A stretch of 43,460 bases of DNA, from the NCBI GenBank assembly GCA_020344395.1, contig CP070824.1, forward strand, positions 2,351,940-2,395,399, given 5' to 3'. The notes below the pieces were generated by a model. It ran no database searches. It saw only the letters and a program-made list of their open reading frames with translations, and had not been told where the DNA came from. Below, piece after piece: positions 1 through 9,142 of the stretch. Source of the stretch: Candidatus Zixiibacteriota bacterium (GTDB lineage: Bacteria > Zixibacteria > MSB-5A5 > GN15 > FEB-12). Position 1 is the first letter of the stretch, and the number at the start of each line of letters is the position of its first letter. Position numbers and translations under genes: made by a program.

Positions 1-359
1 TCGGTCTCGCAGCAGCAGTTCGTTTTGCGTAAATCGAGGTTCATTTGTCAGCTATTCCTGATCAGAGGCGACAGCACTCTACATCTGCCAACTCAGATCG
101 GTTCTCAATCTAATATATCGGCGGTCGGTCGCAACGGGAATCTTCCAAACAGCTTAGAATCCGGCTCCCGGCTACGTCCTCCGTAACACCGTTTTGTGGT
201 ACAATCCGTTCCGGACTGAATCTTTTGTTGATTGTTCCGAGAATAGATGTTAACAGCCACCTGTCGGGTCTGCCTTGCCATCTTTGCCCAATGGCCACGA
301 CCCGGCAACCTGATCTGCTGGAACCGGCCTTGTAGCCGATAGCCTGTGAGGATGCAAGC
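1..359. other. Gene-free leader before the first gene
   Basis: I can support no gene here. The short open frames lack a ribosome binding site and recognisable sequence. An extended -10-like TGGTACAAT lies at 197-205, but no matching -35 box is seen. A Shine-Dalgarno GAGGA at 348-352 belongs to the gene starting at 360. The stretch 285-345 is GC-rich and could fold, but I could not assign it to a riboswitch class. Confidence 0.5.
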
Positions 360-2483
360 TTGACCCTGGAAGAGATTCTGGTACACGCCCGATTGCTCAG
401 TGAAGATCAGTTAGGCGAAGCGCTGGCCTGTCAGGCTCAATCGGGTGGCGAGTTGGATGATCATTTGCTGCGTCTGGGCTACCTGGGCGAAAAAGTACTT
501 CGGGGAATCCTGGCCGAAGCTTCCGGGCATCCGGTGATTGATGTCTCCGATCTGCAAGTTGACCCCGAGGTTCTGGCCATTCTGCCGGCCGACCTGGCCT
601 GGCGGAGGAGAGTCCTTCCCATCGAATTCAGCCAGGGATCAGGCCTTCTCAGGGTCGTGTGCAAACACCCTGTAGATTCCGGGCTGGTGCATGAGCTTAC
701 CCGGCTGGCGGGAGTCCGAGAGGTAGACCTGAACGTTGCACTGGGAACAGCCCTGGATACTGCCATCCTGGAACATTACCGAGATTCCTTCGGACAGTTC
801 AGAGTGAGTTCAGACTCCACCGCCGATTCGGAACACATCGACGACTCAGAAGCAGAACCGGATGTAGACCTGTCAGAGTTGGATGGGAACGCCATTCTGC
901 TGGTATCACCTGACTATCAACTCGACGCTTACCTCTGGAAGGCACTGGCCCGGGAAAACACGTCCGTGGTGGCTGTTGAGTCAGAGACAGAGGCAATTCA
1001 GGCACTTTCCGAAGGTAACTTTTGTGCTCTTCTGATAAAAGACACCGATCGGGCGCGTTTCCTGGAATTGATCAACAGATTCCGAAAGCAGGCCCCGACA
1101 GCGCCAATACGTCATTTCAAATCTGCCATGGATCTTATAGCTGGAGATTCGGGTCAGACAGTGTTTGCGGATCTTCTGCAGAACAATCTGAGTCTCTTCA
1201 CCTCCCTTCTGATTTCCGAGGATAAACTGTCCTCCGATCACAGTCAGAAAGTTGGTGCCCTTGTTGATCGCCTGTGTCGACTGATCGGCCTGTCCGATGA
1301 ACACCGCATGCTTGTCACCAACGCCGCTTATCTTCACGAACTTGCCCGCATGTATTTTGGGGAATCAAGCGAACCCAACTGGGAGCACAATCTGATCGAG
1401 TTGTCGGCGAAGAGCCTGGAGCTGCGCAGGTTCCCGCGAGCCGTTGTGGACATCATACGTTCGATGTACAAGGAGATCGCGAACCGACCCCTTCCGGAGT
1501 TGACGTTTACGGACGTGGCCGGCAACATAGTGACGATAGTAGATTTCTATCTCGACCACTGGCCCGACCAGACAAAGCTCACGACGGATCAATTCGAGAC
1601 AGTCAAACAGACATTGCGAAACCGGACTGACAACCTGTTCCTGCGCGAAGTAGTGGAACATTTCCTGCAGTTGCTGCGACGGGAAGAAGTGACAGTTGGA
1701 GTCAGAAGCCCGGACTGTAATGCTCTCATCCTTGATGAGACAAATGAGGATCACCTGATGCTCGAGCACTGTCTGCTGAACCTCGGCTTCGATGTCACCA
1801 TGGCTCACTCGGTCGATCAATGTCTGGAGTTTGCCGACAGGGATCAACCGCACATTATCGTTATTAAGAAATCCGGCGACGCTGCCGAGGTCACAGATCT
1901 GGTCAAGAATCTTGTCTCACGAGGGTTGCCGGTAAGTCAGGTTCCGACCTTTGTGATGGTTGACGGCGCGTCAGCGCAGGGACTGTACGGACTGTTCAGT
2001 ATTGGGGTCGAAGATATTATTCCTATTGACCATGATCTCGATCCCTTGCTTGTAAAAATGAATCGCATTCGGAGCCGCTTGAACGCCGAAACAGACCAGC
2101 GCATCAGGATCATGCAGGACATGGGAACGCACGGCTCTCTCGAGGATATGAACGTTATCGATCTGCTGCAGGCTATGGGTTCCAGCGGCAAAACGGTGCG
2201 AATCAGTATCACGGCCAGAGGGAAGCAGTTGACGATCGTGCTTGTCCAGGGTAAGATCATTCACGCCGAGTGTGATGAGTTGCTTGCCGAAGCCGCAGTA
2301 ATTGCGGGCCTTCAGTGGGACAAGGGTGTGTGGAGCGTCGATCCGATCTCCACCGACGAACTCCCCGAACCGAATATATTCCGCAGCATTGATTCGATCC
2401 TGATCGAAGGTGTCCACGTCATTGATCAGCAAAAAATCCCCGGTTCAGGCGTTATTCCGGCCGAAACCGAGTTGCCTGACTGA
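360..2483 (+). CDS. MshEN / HD-like / receiver-like / DUF4388 scaffold protein
   Basis: A 707-residue cytoplasmic signalling protein. Residues 1 to about 140 resemble the MshEN domain (N-terminal domain of GspE/PilB-type ATPases), which binds c-di-GMP in some families, with tandem short helical repeats such as LSEDQLGEAL. A receiver-like fold follows (about 177-255), then an HD-GYP-like helical region (about 262-435) where the metal-binding HD pair is degraded to HE (YLHEL). A second receiver-like fold (about 455-585) reads IIVIKK where the phosphorylated Asp should be. A DUF4388 (PatA-type) domain ends the protein (about 592-680). The start is TTG at 360, preceded by GAGGA 7 bases away; an ATG at 352 is out of frame and stops at once. 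No partner gene is adjacent. It probably acts as a c-di-GMP- or protein-binding scaffold rather than an enzyme. Domain limits are read by eye. Confidence 0.85.
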   Translation: MTLEEILVHARLLSEDQLGEALACQAQSGGELDDHLLRLGYLGEKVLRGILAEASGHPVIDVSDLQVDPEVLAILPADLAWRRRVLPIEFSQGSGLLRVVCKHPVDSGLVHELTRLAGVREVDLNVALGTALDTAILEHYRDSFGQFRVSSDSTADSEHIDDSEAEPDVDLSELDGNAILLVSPDYQLDAYLWKALARENTSVVAVESETEAIQALSEGNFCALLIKDTDRARFLELINRFRKQAPTAPIRHFKSAMDLIAGDSGQTVFADLLQNNLSLFTSLLISEDKLSSDHSQKVGALVDRLCRLIGLSDEHRMLVTNAAYLHELARMYFGESSEPNWEHNLIELSAKSLELRRFPRAVVDIIRSMYKEIANRPLPELTFTDVAGNIVTIVDFYLDHWPDQTKLTTDQFETVKQTLRNRTDNLFLREVVEHFLQLLRREEVTVGVRSPDCNALILDETNEDHLMLEHCLLNLGFDVTMAHSVDQCLEFADRDQPHIIVIKKSGDAAEVTDLVKNLVSRGLPVSQVPTFVMVDGASAQGLYGLFSIGVEDIIPIDHDLDPLLVKMNRIRSRLNAETDQRIRIMQDMGTHGSLEDMNVIDLLQAMGSSGKTVRISITARGKQLTIVLVQGKIIHAECDELLAEAAVIAGLQWDKGVWSVDPISTDELPEPNIFRSIDSILIEGVHVIDQQKIPGSGVIPAETELPD

Positions 2484-2510
2484 GTCTTCTCTTCGGGGTT
2501 CCAGCACCGG

Positions 2511-3458
2511 CTAGAATCTCCGGGTGTAGGAGTGGCAATAAGGTTGGCCCCCGCTCTTGTCGTAATAGTCCTGATGATATTCTTCCCCCTCCCAGAACTG
2601 ACCCGCCCGGACCACTTCAGTAACGACGTTGAATCCCTTGTCTCTAAGAATGTCGATCAGCTTTCTGATGGTGTTCTCCTGATCATCATCCCGGACAAAC
2701 ACAGCAGATCGATACTGCTCTCCGATATCAGGCCCCTGACGATTCATCTGGGTCGGGTCATGGATCTCAAAGAATAGCCTGGCCAGAGTTTCGTAGTCGA
2801 CTTCTGAGGGATCGAATACGACCTCAATTGCTTCGGCGTGACCTGTGGAGCCGTTGCAGACTTCCTGGTATGTCGGGTTTTGCTTATCCCCACCCATGTA
2901 TCCGATCCTGGTCGATACCACTCCCGGAGCCTGGCGGAAGAAATGTTGCACCCCCCAGAAACAGCCGCCTGCAAAGTAAGCGGTATCCATTCCTGAAGCC
3001 TCAACGCTCGGGGCAAAGGAGAGTGAAAGCGAGTTTACGCAGTGACGCAGGTTCTTATCGGTCATTCCCTCACCAACGAATACATGACCGAGATGACCGC
3101 CGCAACGGTGGCAGACAATTTCGGTTCGTACGCCGTCGGCATCGGGAATCCGATCGACGGCACCGGGGATCTCATCATCGAAGCTGGGCCATCCGCAATG
3201 GGAACTGAATTTATGTTCGGACAGGAACAGGGGCGCGTCACACCGGCGGCACAGGTAGGTCCCTTTGGCCGAATGCTTGTTGAATTTCCCCGAATTTGGC
3301 GGTTCGGTTCCCTTCCTGAGAATAATCCGTTCTTCTTCTGGCGACAGTTCATTGTACTTCATATTCTGCTCCGGCGACTGAGCCAATGCTGCAAACAGGA
3401 AGATAAAGGCAAAGCAGGCACTGATCACTGACGCGGCCTTGATTATTGTACCATTCAT
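2511..3458 (-). CDS. msrBA: Fused peptide-methionine (R)/(S)-S-oxide reductase, MsrB-MsrA order
   Basis: A 315-residue bifunctional repair enzyme that reduces both diastereomers of methionine sulfoxide. The N-terminal MsrB domain (about 38-150) has the zinc cysteines C70/C73 and C116/C119 and the catalytic Cys in RHCVNSLSL (C140). The MsrA domain (about 157-315) has the GCFWG active site (C166) and a C-terminal QPYCH resolving cysteine. The first 27 residues look like a signal peptide cut after ALA, suggesting export to the periplasm. The ATG at 3458 has no clear ribosome binding site and is preceded at once by a -10-like TATAAG. The ATG at 3362 ([10 protein letters not shown] follows) has GGAG 8 bases upstream, so both exported and cytoplasmic forms are possible. 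The gene is convergent with the scaffold gene, 27 bases away. Confidence 0.93.
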   Translation of the reverse strand: MNGTIIKAASVISACFAFIFLFAALAQSPEQNMKYNELSPEEERIILRKGTEPPNSGKFNKHSAKGTYLCRRCDAPLFLSEHKFSSHCGWPSFDDEIPGAVDRIPDADGVRTEIVCHRCGGHLGHVFVGEGMTDKNLRHCVNSLSLSFAPSVEASGMDTAYFAGGCFWGVQHFFRQAPGVVSTRIGYMGGDKQNPTYQEVCNGSTGHAEAIEVVFDPSEVDYETLARLFFEIHDPTQMNRQGPDIGEQYRSAVFVRDDDQENTIRKLIDILRDKGFNVVTEVVRAGQFWEGEEYHQDYYDKSGGQPYCHSYTRRF

Positions 3459-3516
3459 ATCTTATAAGACAACGGCTGAGGGGAGCTTGTTCCCCGGCCC
3501 GCGCTGATCCATCATG

Positions 3517-3556
3517 AAAAAAAGAAACGGCGGAGAGAACTGCCTCTCCGCCGCTT
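3517..3556 (-). terminator. Rho-independent terminator of the chemotaxis receptor gene
   Basis: Read on the minus strand, GGCGGAGAG and CTCTCCGCC form a 9-bp stem followed by a T-rich tail (TTTCTTTTTTT). It lies about 30 bases past the receptor stop codon at 3587. Confidence 0.9.
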
Positions 3557-3586
3557 GGCTGGTATGTCCGGATATTGGTAACGGCC

Positions 3587-5743
3587 CTAATCACCGTCAG
3601 CAATCCTGAAGCGGGTGACCAGTTTCTGCAATTCTTCCACCTGACGGTAGAGTGATTCGGCAGCATTTGCGGACTGTTCAGCACCTTTGGCCGTCTCGGT
3701 CGTTACCGAGGAGATCTGCTGCACGTTCTGCGAAATCTGCTCGGCTGCAGATGACTGTTCGCCGGTTGCAGTCGCCATCTGCTGAATCATCTGCATAACG
3801 TGCTGTGACATGTTGACAATGTCGGTCAGGCTGTTGCCTGCCCTGTCAACCAGTTCACGACCTTTGTCAACCTCCGTGATCCCGTTCTCCATGACGCCCA
3901 CGGCCTCAGCCGTCTCAGTCTGAATACCCTTGATCATGCCGGCGATTTCGGCAGTGGCTCGACCGGTACGCTCGGCCAGCTTGCGCACCTCGTCGGCCAC
4001 CACGGAGAAACCCCGACCCTGCTCGCCGGCCCGAGCGGCCTCAATAGCAGCGTTGAGGGCCAGTAGATTCGTCTGATCAGCGATATCGTCAATCACTCCA
4101 ATTATCTCCCCGATTTGATTGGCTGACAGAACCAGCTTGCCGATAGAGTCGGCCGACTTGCTTACGGAATCAGCAATGGCCTTCATGCCCGTAATTGTAA
4201 AAGCCACTATCTCGCCTCCAGATGTCGCTGTGTCCGAGGCGCGTTTTGAGACCTCGGTGACCTCCTCGGCATTCCTTGCGGATTCGACGATTGTTGCGGC
4301 CATCTGTTCGATGGCCGTTGAGACCTGATTGATCTGATCGGCTTGTTCTCTCGATCCCCTCGACATTTGCTCGGAAGAGGAAGCGATATCGTTGGCGGCG
4401 TTCACCAGGTGCGTGGCATTGTCACCAATCCGGCCGACCAGGTGGCTCAGGTTTGCCACCATGACACCGAACGAGCGGCCCAGTACATCCTGGTCGGAGC
4501 GCGGCTCCACGGTGACCGTTAAATCATTGGCTGCAATCCTTTCGGCGGCGTCAGCGATTTCCCGTATCCGATCAATCAACTTCCTCGAGGCCGTCTGAAG
4601 CTGCCCTATTTCATCGCTGGAACTCACCTCCACCTCGTGTTGGATACTGCCAACAGCAATATCCTGCAAGACGTTGGCAACGCTTTCGATCGGTTTGGCA
4701 AATCGTCTGGCAAAGACGAACATCGTTACCAGCGCGGCGAGCAGAAGAATCAGGCCAATCCACAGCTGATTCCAGACCAGGGTTGCGGCCTCCGCAAGAA
4801 CTCTGTCCTCCGGGACTTCGATAACCACGGACCATCGTTCAGTGGTTTCACCTACCTTCACAGGCGCGGTGACTCGGAAAATGCCTTTATCAGAAGTTGC
4901 AGCGACTCCACCCGTCCCCGCCGGCAAGCGGCCCCCGGCCGGGATCCCGCTCCCTGCATCAGGGTCGATTCGTTCGAGCTTGCCCGCAGCGTCCGCGCCC
5001 CGGCCGGTCAGACCACACACAACGCCATCCTCTGAGAGAATGGCCATACGACCAGAACCATCATATAAATACAGCCGATCGGCTATCTCCTGAAACAGGC
5101 TAAGCTTCAGATCTATGCCCACTACGCCATAGAATCGGCCGTCGGCCATGATGGGAACGAGCACCGATGTAACGATCTCACTGTTATCTGCGGTAAAACG
5201 GTAGTGAGGATCAGCCAGTATTTCCTCACCTCTGTTCTTGCACCGCTGATAATAGTTCTTGTCCGGCGACTCTGTGTGACCGGAGTATGATGCGAGGCTG
5301 AGGTCTCCGTCGTTTCCTTTGATCCAGTAGGGTAGGAAGCGCCCGGCATTGTCATGCCCAGCCTGCCCGACAAACTTGTAATCCTTGCCGTCAAAGGCAT
5401 CACGTGCCCAGCAAGTGTATATTCCGGCAAAAGTCTCATTTTCTTCTGTAAGGGCACGCATAATCCCTGTTACGTCTTCCCGGGTTATGTCGGGTGTCGC
5501 GGATCGGTCTTTGATGGCCGACAGCGTTCCGGCCAACGTGCGACCCACACCAAGCGCCTCCTCCAGGGTTGCACTGACGGCGTTGGCCTGAGACTTCGCA
5601 ACACTTGCCAGATGAGCTTCAGCACTTCTGCTTGCCACGCTTTCCATAGAAAGCGCAGAATAGAGAACCGTCGAACCGATGGCCAGCAGCAGGCATACCC
5701 CCACCCACAGGACGATTCTCACCTTAAGTGTCGACACCTTCAT
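3587..5743 (-). CDS. Methyl-accepting chemotaxis protein with periplasmic dCache sensor
   Basis: A 718-residue inner-membrane receptor. It has an N-terminal transmembrane helix (about 6-28) and a periplasmic double-Cache sensor (about 35-320, with motifs such as YTCWARDAFDGKDY). A second helix (LWIGLILLLAALVTMFVF) leads to a HAMP domain. The long cytoplasmic signalling coiled coil carries the conserved hairpin NLLALNAAIEAARAGEQGRG, where CheA and CheW bind. The C-terminus (RFRIADGD) lacks a CheR-tethering pentapeptide. I chose the ATG at 5743 because AAGGGAAG precedes it and the helix follows; an in-frame ATG at 5797 adds 18 unlikely residues. No che gene is in the window, so this is an orphan receptor. 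The ligand cannot be told; dCache domains bind amino acids, organic acids and other small molecules. Confidence 0.95.
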   Translation of the reverse strand: MKVSTLKVRIVLWVGVCLLLAIGSTVLYSALSMESVASRSAEAHLASVAKSQANAVSATLEEALGVGRTLAGTLSAIKDRSATPDITREDVTGIMRALTEENETFAGIYTCWARDAFDGKDYKFVGQAGHDNAGRFLPYWIKGNDGDLSLASYSGHTESPDKNYYQRCKNRGEEILADPHYRFTADNSEIVTSVLVPIMADGRFYGVVGIDLKLSLFQEIADRLYLYDGSGRMAILSEDGVVCGLTGRGADAAGKLERIDPDAGSGIPAGGRLPAGTGGVAATSDKGIFRVTAPVKVGETTERWSVVIEVPEDRVLAEAATLVWNQLWIGLILLLAALVTMFVFARRFAKPIESVANVLQDIAVGSIQHEVEVSSSDEIGQLQTASRKLIDRIREIADAAERIAANDLTVTVEPRSDQDVLGRSFGVMVANLSHLVGRIGDNATHLVNAANDIASSSEQMSRGSREQADQINQVSTAIEQMAATIVESARNAEEVTEVSKRASDTATSGGEIVAFTITGMKAIADSVSKSADSIGKLVLSANQIGEIIGVIDDIADQTNLLALNAAIEAARAGEQGRGFSVVADEVRKLAERTGRATAEIAGMIKGIQTETAEAVGVMENGITEVDKGRELVDRAGNSLTDIVNMSQHVMQMIQQMATATGEQSSAAEQISQNVQQISSVTTETAKGAEQSANAAESLYRQVEELQKLVTRFRIADGD

Positions 5744-5860
5744 TGCGCTTCCCTTCAAAGCTGCACGCCTGTCCGTCAGCAACTCGCAGTTGCGCACCCC
5801 GGCCTGCCGCTATCGGTTTACACGACGCGGCGGCCGGTTGGTACGCACTAATGGGCATAA

Positions 5861-7030
5861 TCAGAAATTCAGGACAAACGAGGTCTGAGCTCTGAAGCTC
5901 TTAGCCGCTCCGCTATTCTTGTAGTGGGTCTTCCATTGTGATAGTTCAAGGCCCATGGTGAAGAGCGGAATCGGTGTCACCTGGATATTGCCGAAGATGC
6001 TGCGGTTCTTGGATCTGTTGCCGTCCGCAATATCGTCATCATCAGGATTATCCAGTCCAAAACCTGCTGTGACCTTCATCTTCGGATTGGGTGTCATCCA
6101 GAATGAAGCCCAGGCGCCAGTGGTAGTTACGCCATCGAAAGTACTGTTATTGTCGATACCGCCCAGGTAAGAAGCCAGGTTGGCGCCTTTCTGTATTTCA
6201 CCCGAGAAACCGGCGCCGGTCGGCAGATCCACAGCCACATGACCGACGATAGCATTGCTCTTGTAGGTCTCTTCAGTACCAAGCGTTCCTTCCGCCTTCA
6301 TGCGGCCATAAAGACCCGATACTCCAAATCGCACGGATGTACCTGAGGCAAGCTTATGGTTCACATCCACCAGTCCCTGAAATGACGGAACGGCGGCGTC
6401 AGTACCATCGTCGGAACCGTCGGCGACTTCCGTAGCCAGGCTGAGAGTAGGCGTCAGGTCGTTGCCTATGGTACGGAAGAACCCGCCGGAGAACGTTACG
6501 TCAGTCTGATCATTCGATGAAACGCGATATGACAGTCTGATCTGCGGGCGGCGATAGCCGATATTGCCAGTGTTCCACAGGGCACCGTAATTGAGTGTCG
6601 TGGGCTGCAACGGCGAAATCAGATCATCGGTCTGCCCGGCCAACAGCTGGGTCTGACCGGACTGTACCGTCAGATAGGCATGTCTCAAGAGCAGGGCGGC
6701 GTCGTTTTCTGCTGTGCCGCCACCGTAGAAATCGAACTCTAGTTTGCCGTTGACGACGGCCTCCCGGTACCCCTTACCTTCGCTGACCACGCCGAAGCGC
6801 GTCTGCCGGTGCGTCATGTTGAACTGCGCGTCATCCTCAGTGCCCAGCTGAGGTTGCACCCACATGATGTAGTTACCGTTGCTTGTTAGATTCTGATCAT
6901 AGGACGCATCAAGCTTGACATATCCATACCAGTCAAACTCGAAGGTCGGCTTGTCACCTGCAAGGGCACCGAACGCAGCGACAAGTACGATGGAGATCAG
7001 TAGAGCAGCCGATTTAATGGTCGGCATCAT
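5861..7030 (-). CDS. Outer-membrane porin-like beta-barrel protein
   Basis: A 389-residue protein with a signal peptide (cut probably after GALA, about residue 25). The mature chain is rich in alternating aromatic and polar strands and ends in phenylalanine (TSFVLNF), the usual signal for insertion by the BAM machinery. The beginning (FEFDWYGYVKLDASYD) resembles DcaP-like or phosphate-selective-like porins. A barrel of about 16 strands is plausible. The start is doubled (ATG ATG at 7030 and 7027) after a strong AAGGAGGA. It lies upstream of the chemotaxis receptor on the same strand with a gap of 117 bases. Substrate unknown. Confidence 0.82.
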   Translation of the reverse strand: MMPTIKSAALLISIVLVAAFGALAGDKPTFEFDWYGYVKLDASYDQNLTSNGNYIMWVQPQLGTEDDAQFNMTHRQTRFGVVSEGKGYREAVVNGKLEFDFYGGGTAENDAALLLRHAYLTVQSGQTQLLAGQTDDLISPLQPTTLNYGALWNTGNIGYRRPQIRLSYRVSSNDQTDVTFSGGFFRTIGNDLTPTLSLATEVADGSDDGTDAAVPSFQGLVDVNHKLASGTSVRFGVSGLYGRMKAEGTLGTEETYKSNAIVGHVAVDLPTGAGFSGEIQKGANLASYLGGIDNNSTFDGVTTTGAWASFWMTPNPKMKVTAGFGLDNPDDDDIADGNRSKNRSIFGNIQVTPIPLFTMGLELSQWKTHYKNSGAAKSFRAQTSFVLNF

Positions 7031-7344
7031 GGACTCCTCCTTCCCGAAATTGCCTTCGCACCCAGGCCGGCTAGCAGCCCACCGAAGCCTCTCAACCGGA
7101 GGCGCGGATCTGAAGAGCCAAGGCGGTTATCAACGCCACCCCCCTTTTCCTCAGATAGTCGGCACTCCCGGTCAGAAGTTAATGTCCGGGGCAAAAGTTA
7201 ACGAATGGAGGTGTGCAAATTTTAGACAGTGTTCATCCCCCTCCGGCCCACGGGCGTGAGGTAGAAGCTGCCTTCACAGACTGCCGTCAATTGGCATTAC
7301 CCGGCAGAAATCAAGCCCGGCCGAAAGTGCTCCCCCCGGGGCTG
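7031..7344. other. Intergenic region upstream of the porin gene
   Basis: No gene seen. AAGTTAA occurs twice (7176-7182 and 7196-7202), the first extending to AAGTTAATGTC, about 146-173 bases before the porin start. It could hold a regulator site or promoter element. I saw no convincing -35/-10 pair. Confidence 0.4.
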
Positions 7345-8958
7345 TCACTCAGTCCCAGACTCGATCGGCGTCCACTCGCCGAAGTTCTCCACCACGACCT
7401 TGCACCGGCCTGTTGATGTCCACCTCTCGTTGGCGTTGTAGCGCCATTCCAGAAACTCGCTGCCACCACCGCCAAGGGTGGTAATAAGGAGCCTGTTGCT
7501 GAGGTAACCGAAGGAGTTGGCTCTGTCGGCGGGCCACTTGGAATCTCCCCGAGAAGGATCCACCGGTATCCAGCCATAGTTGGGCAGATATATCTCCACC
7601 CAGCGGTGGAAAACATCGTCATAGGAGGCATCATCGCCACGGATAGCGATCGACCCCGCATACCTGGCCGGCAGGCCGGCGGCCCGGCACATAGCGATAT
7701 ACACGAAGCTGTATTCGGAACACGATCCGGTGCCCCGATCGAGAACAGCCGGAGCAATGTTCCAGCCTCCGGCCAGTTCGTACTCAATGTGATCGATAAC
7801 ATAGTTGTAGATCTTCCGGCCGATCCAGTAGGGATTGGTCTCGTCTCCCACAGCCGCCTCCAGACCATCCCTGATAATCTCATTGTCAAGAGAGAATTTG
7901 GCATCGTCAACAGAGTATGCCTCGCGTATTGCCTCGGGTATGTCATTCAGGCTGCCTACCTTCTCGGGGAAAATGAAGTACAGCGTATTGTACAGTCTGG
8001 CCGAAGCAAGCATGGTGACGTTGGTGAAATCGGTCGGTGCGATATCAGTAAACTCAAAGTGAGCCACCTCGAGACCCCATTTATCGCTCAATATTCCTTT
8101 TGGCTGGGGATCGAATTCAATCTCCGAGATAATATCCTGGTTGTTTAGACTCTGCGGGACAGCTAGGTATACATCCAGCGTCTTTAGATCACCCGGGCCA
8201 TAGTTCCTGACCTGATGTATAAACTCCATCTGCTGCGCCTTCTCATCCGATCGCGAAAAGACTGTTCCATCGTCAGTCACCAGCTTGTAGATCAGATCCG
8301 ATTGGTAGTCAACGTTCCACAGATTCGAGCCATCCCAGGCCAGTCCCTGTGCGTGCGACCCCGGCGCCTCGAAACAGACGACAACATCCCCCTCAGCCGG
8401 TGAAACCATATAGATCATATCCTTATAGCGATCCGAGACCCACAGGTAGGTTCCATCGAAGGTCAGGCCCCAGGCGTGAGATGTCGGTGCCGGAATCGAT
8501 TCGATAGTCGTACCGTCTTCGCTGCTTATCTTGCGAATTCGGTCACCACGATCTGCGGCCAGCCAGAGGTGCCCATTATCCCACGTCAGGCCGGTTGGTC
8601 GTGACACCGGGCAGTAAATCGTCTTTTCCACCACCCTGGTTTCCGGGTTTATCGCATAAATCAGTTGCTCTTCAGCATCGACGCACCAAAGCCGCTCGCC
8701 ATCCCAGGCCAACCCGCGCGGAACATAGGCCGGAGCCGGCAGGGAATCAGCCACCGATCCATCCTGGGGATCGATCTTATAGATCATGTCGCTTTTCCTG
8801 TCGACATTCCACAGGTACTCACCATCGAACGTCAGCCCCTGCGGACAATCGAAAGGCGTGGTGAATGACATAATGGTATCGCCGGGAGCAGCCACTATCG
8901 ACTGAAAAACTAAGGCCACGACGATCATGCTTTGTCCCATGAATTTCGAAACGCGCAT
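7345..8958 (-). CDS. Secreted beta-propeller protein with C-terminal transglutaminase-like domain
   Basis: A 537-residue exported protein. After a signal peptide (cut near IVAA), residues about 25-235 form five or more blade repeats of about 42 residues with the pattern GLTFDGEYLW..D..xDMIYKIDP, as in SMP-30/NHL-like propellers. The C-terminal part (about 370-500) is a transglutaminase-like domain with the Cys-His-Asp triad visible: C413 in GTGSCSEYSF, H451 in VFHRWVEIY and D467 in WIPVDPSRGD. Such bacterial domains are usually thiol proteases or amide-cleaving enzymes. The start at 8958 has AAAGGAG 8 bases upstream; the in-frame ATG at 8988 adds ten residues with no support. Substrate unknown. 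Confidence 0.88.
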   Translation of the reverse strand: MRVSKFMGQSMIVVALVFQSIVAAPGDTIMSFTTPFDCPQGLTFDGEYLWNVDRKSDMIYKIDPQDGSVADSLPAPAYVPRGLAWDGERLWCVDAEEQLIYAINPETRVVEKTIYCPVSRPTGLTWDNGHLWLAADRGDRIRKISSEDGTTIESIPAPTSHAWGLTFDGTYLWVSDRYKDMIYMVSPAEGDVVVCFEAPGSHAQGLAWDGSNLWNVDYQSDLIYKLVTDDGTVFSRSDEKAQQMEFIHQVRNYGPGDLKTLDVYLAVPQSLNNQDIISEIEFDPQPKGILSDKWGLEVAHFEFTDIAPTDFTNVTMLASARLYNTLYFIFPEKVGSLNDIPEAIREAYSVDDAKFSLDNEIIRDGLEAAVGDETNPYWIGRKIYNYVIDHIEYELAGGWNIAPAVLDRGTGSCSEYSFVYIAMCRAAGLPARYAGSIAIRGDDASYDDVFHRWVEIYLPNYGWIPVDPSRGDSKWPADRANSFGYLSNRLLITTLGGGGSEFLEWRYNANERWTSTGRCKVVVENFGEWTPIESGTE

Positions 8959-9142
8959 ACCGGACTCCTTTGCCTTTGATAGTTGCAACTTTGTCTCTGT
9001 CCTACCCGTATTTGACGCAAGATACGTTTACCATGATGATATCCGCAAGCGTTTCTACAGAACTCCACTTGCCATCACCCGGGTCATGGCTTATTCTGAG
9101 TTCTGCCGTACAACAAACACCCCTGCTGAATTGAGGGAGAAT

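Noticed and set aside
285-358. Possible c-di-GMP or SAM riboswitch before the first gene
   Set aside because: Fragments such as CCCGGCAACC resemble riboswitch cores, but the surrounding helices do not fit any class I can lay out by eye.
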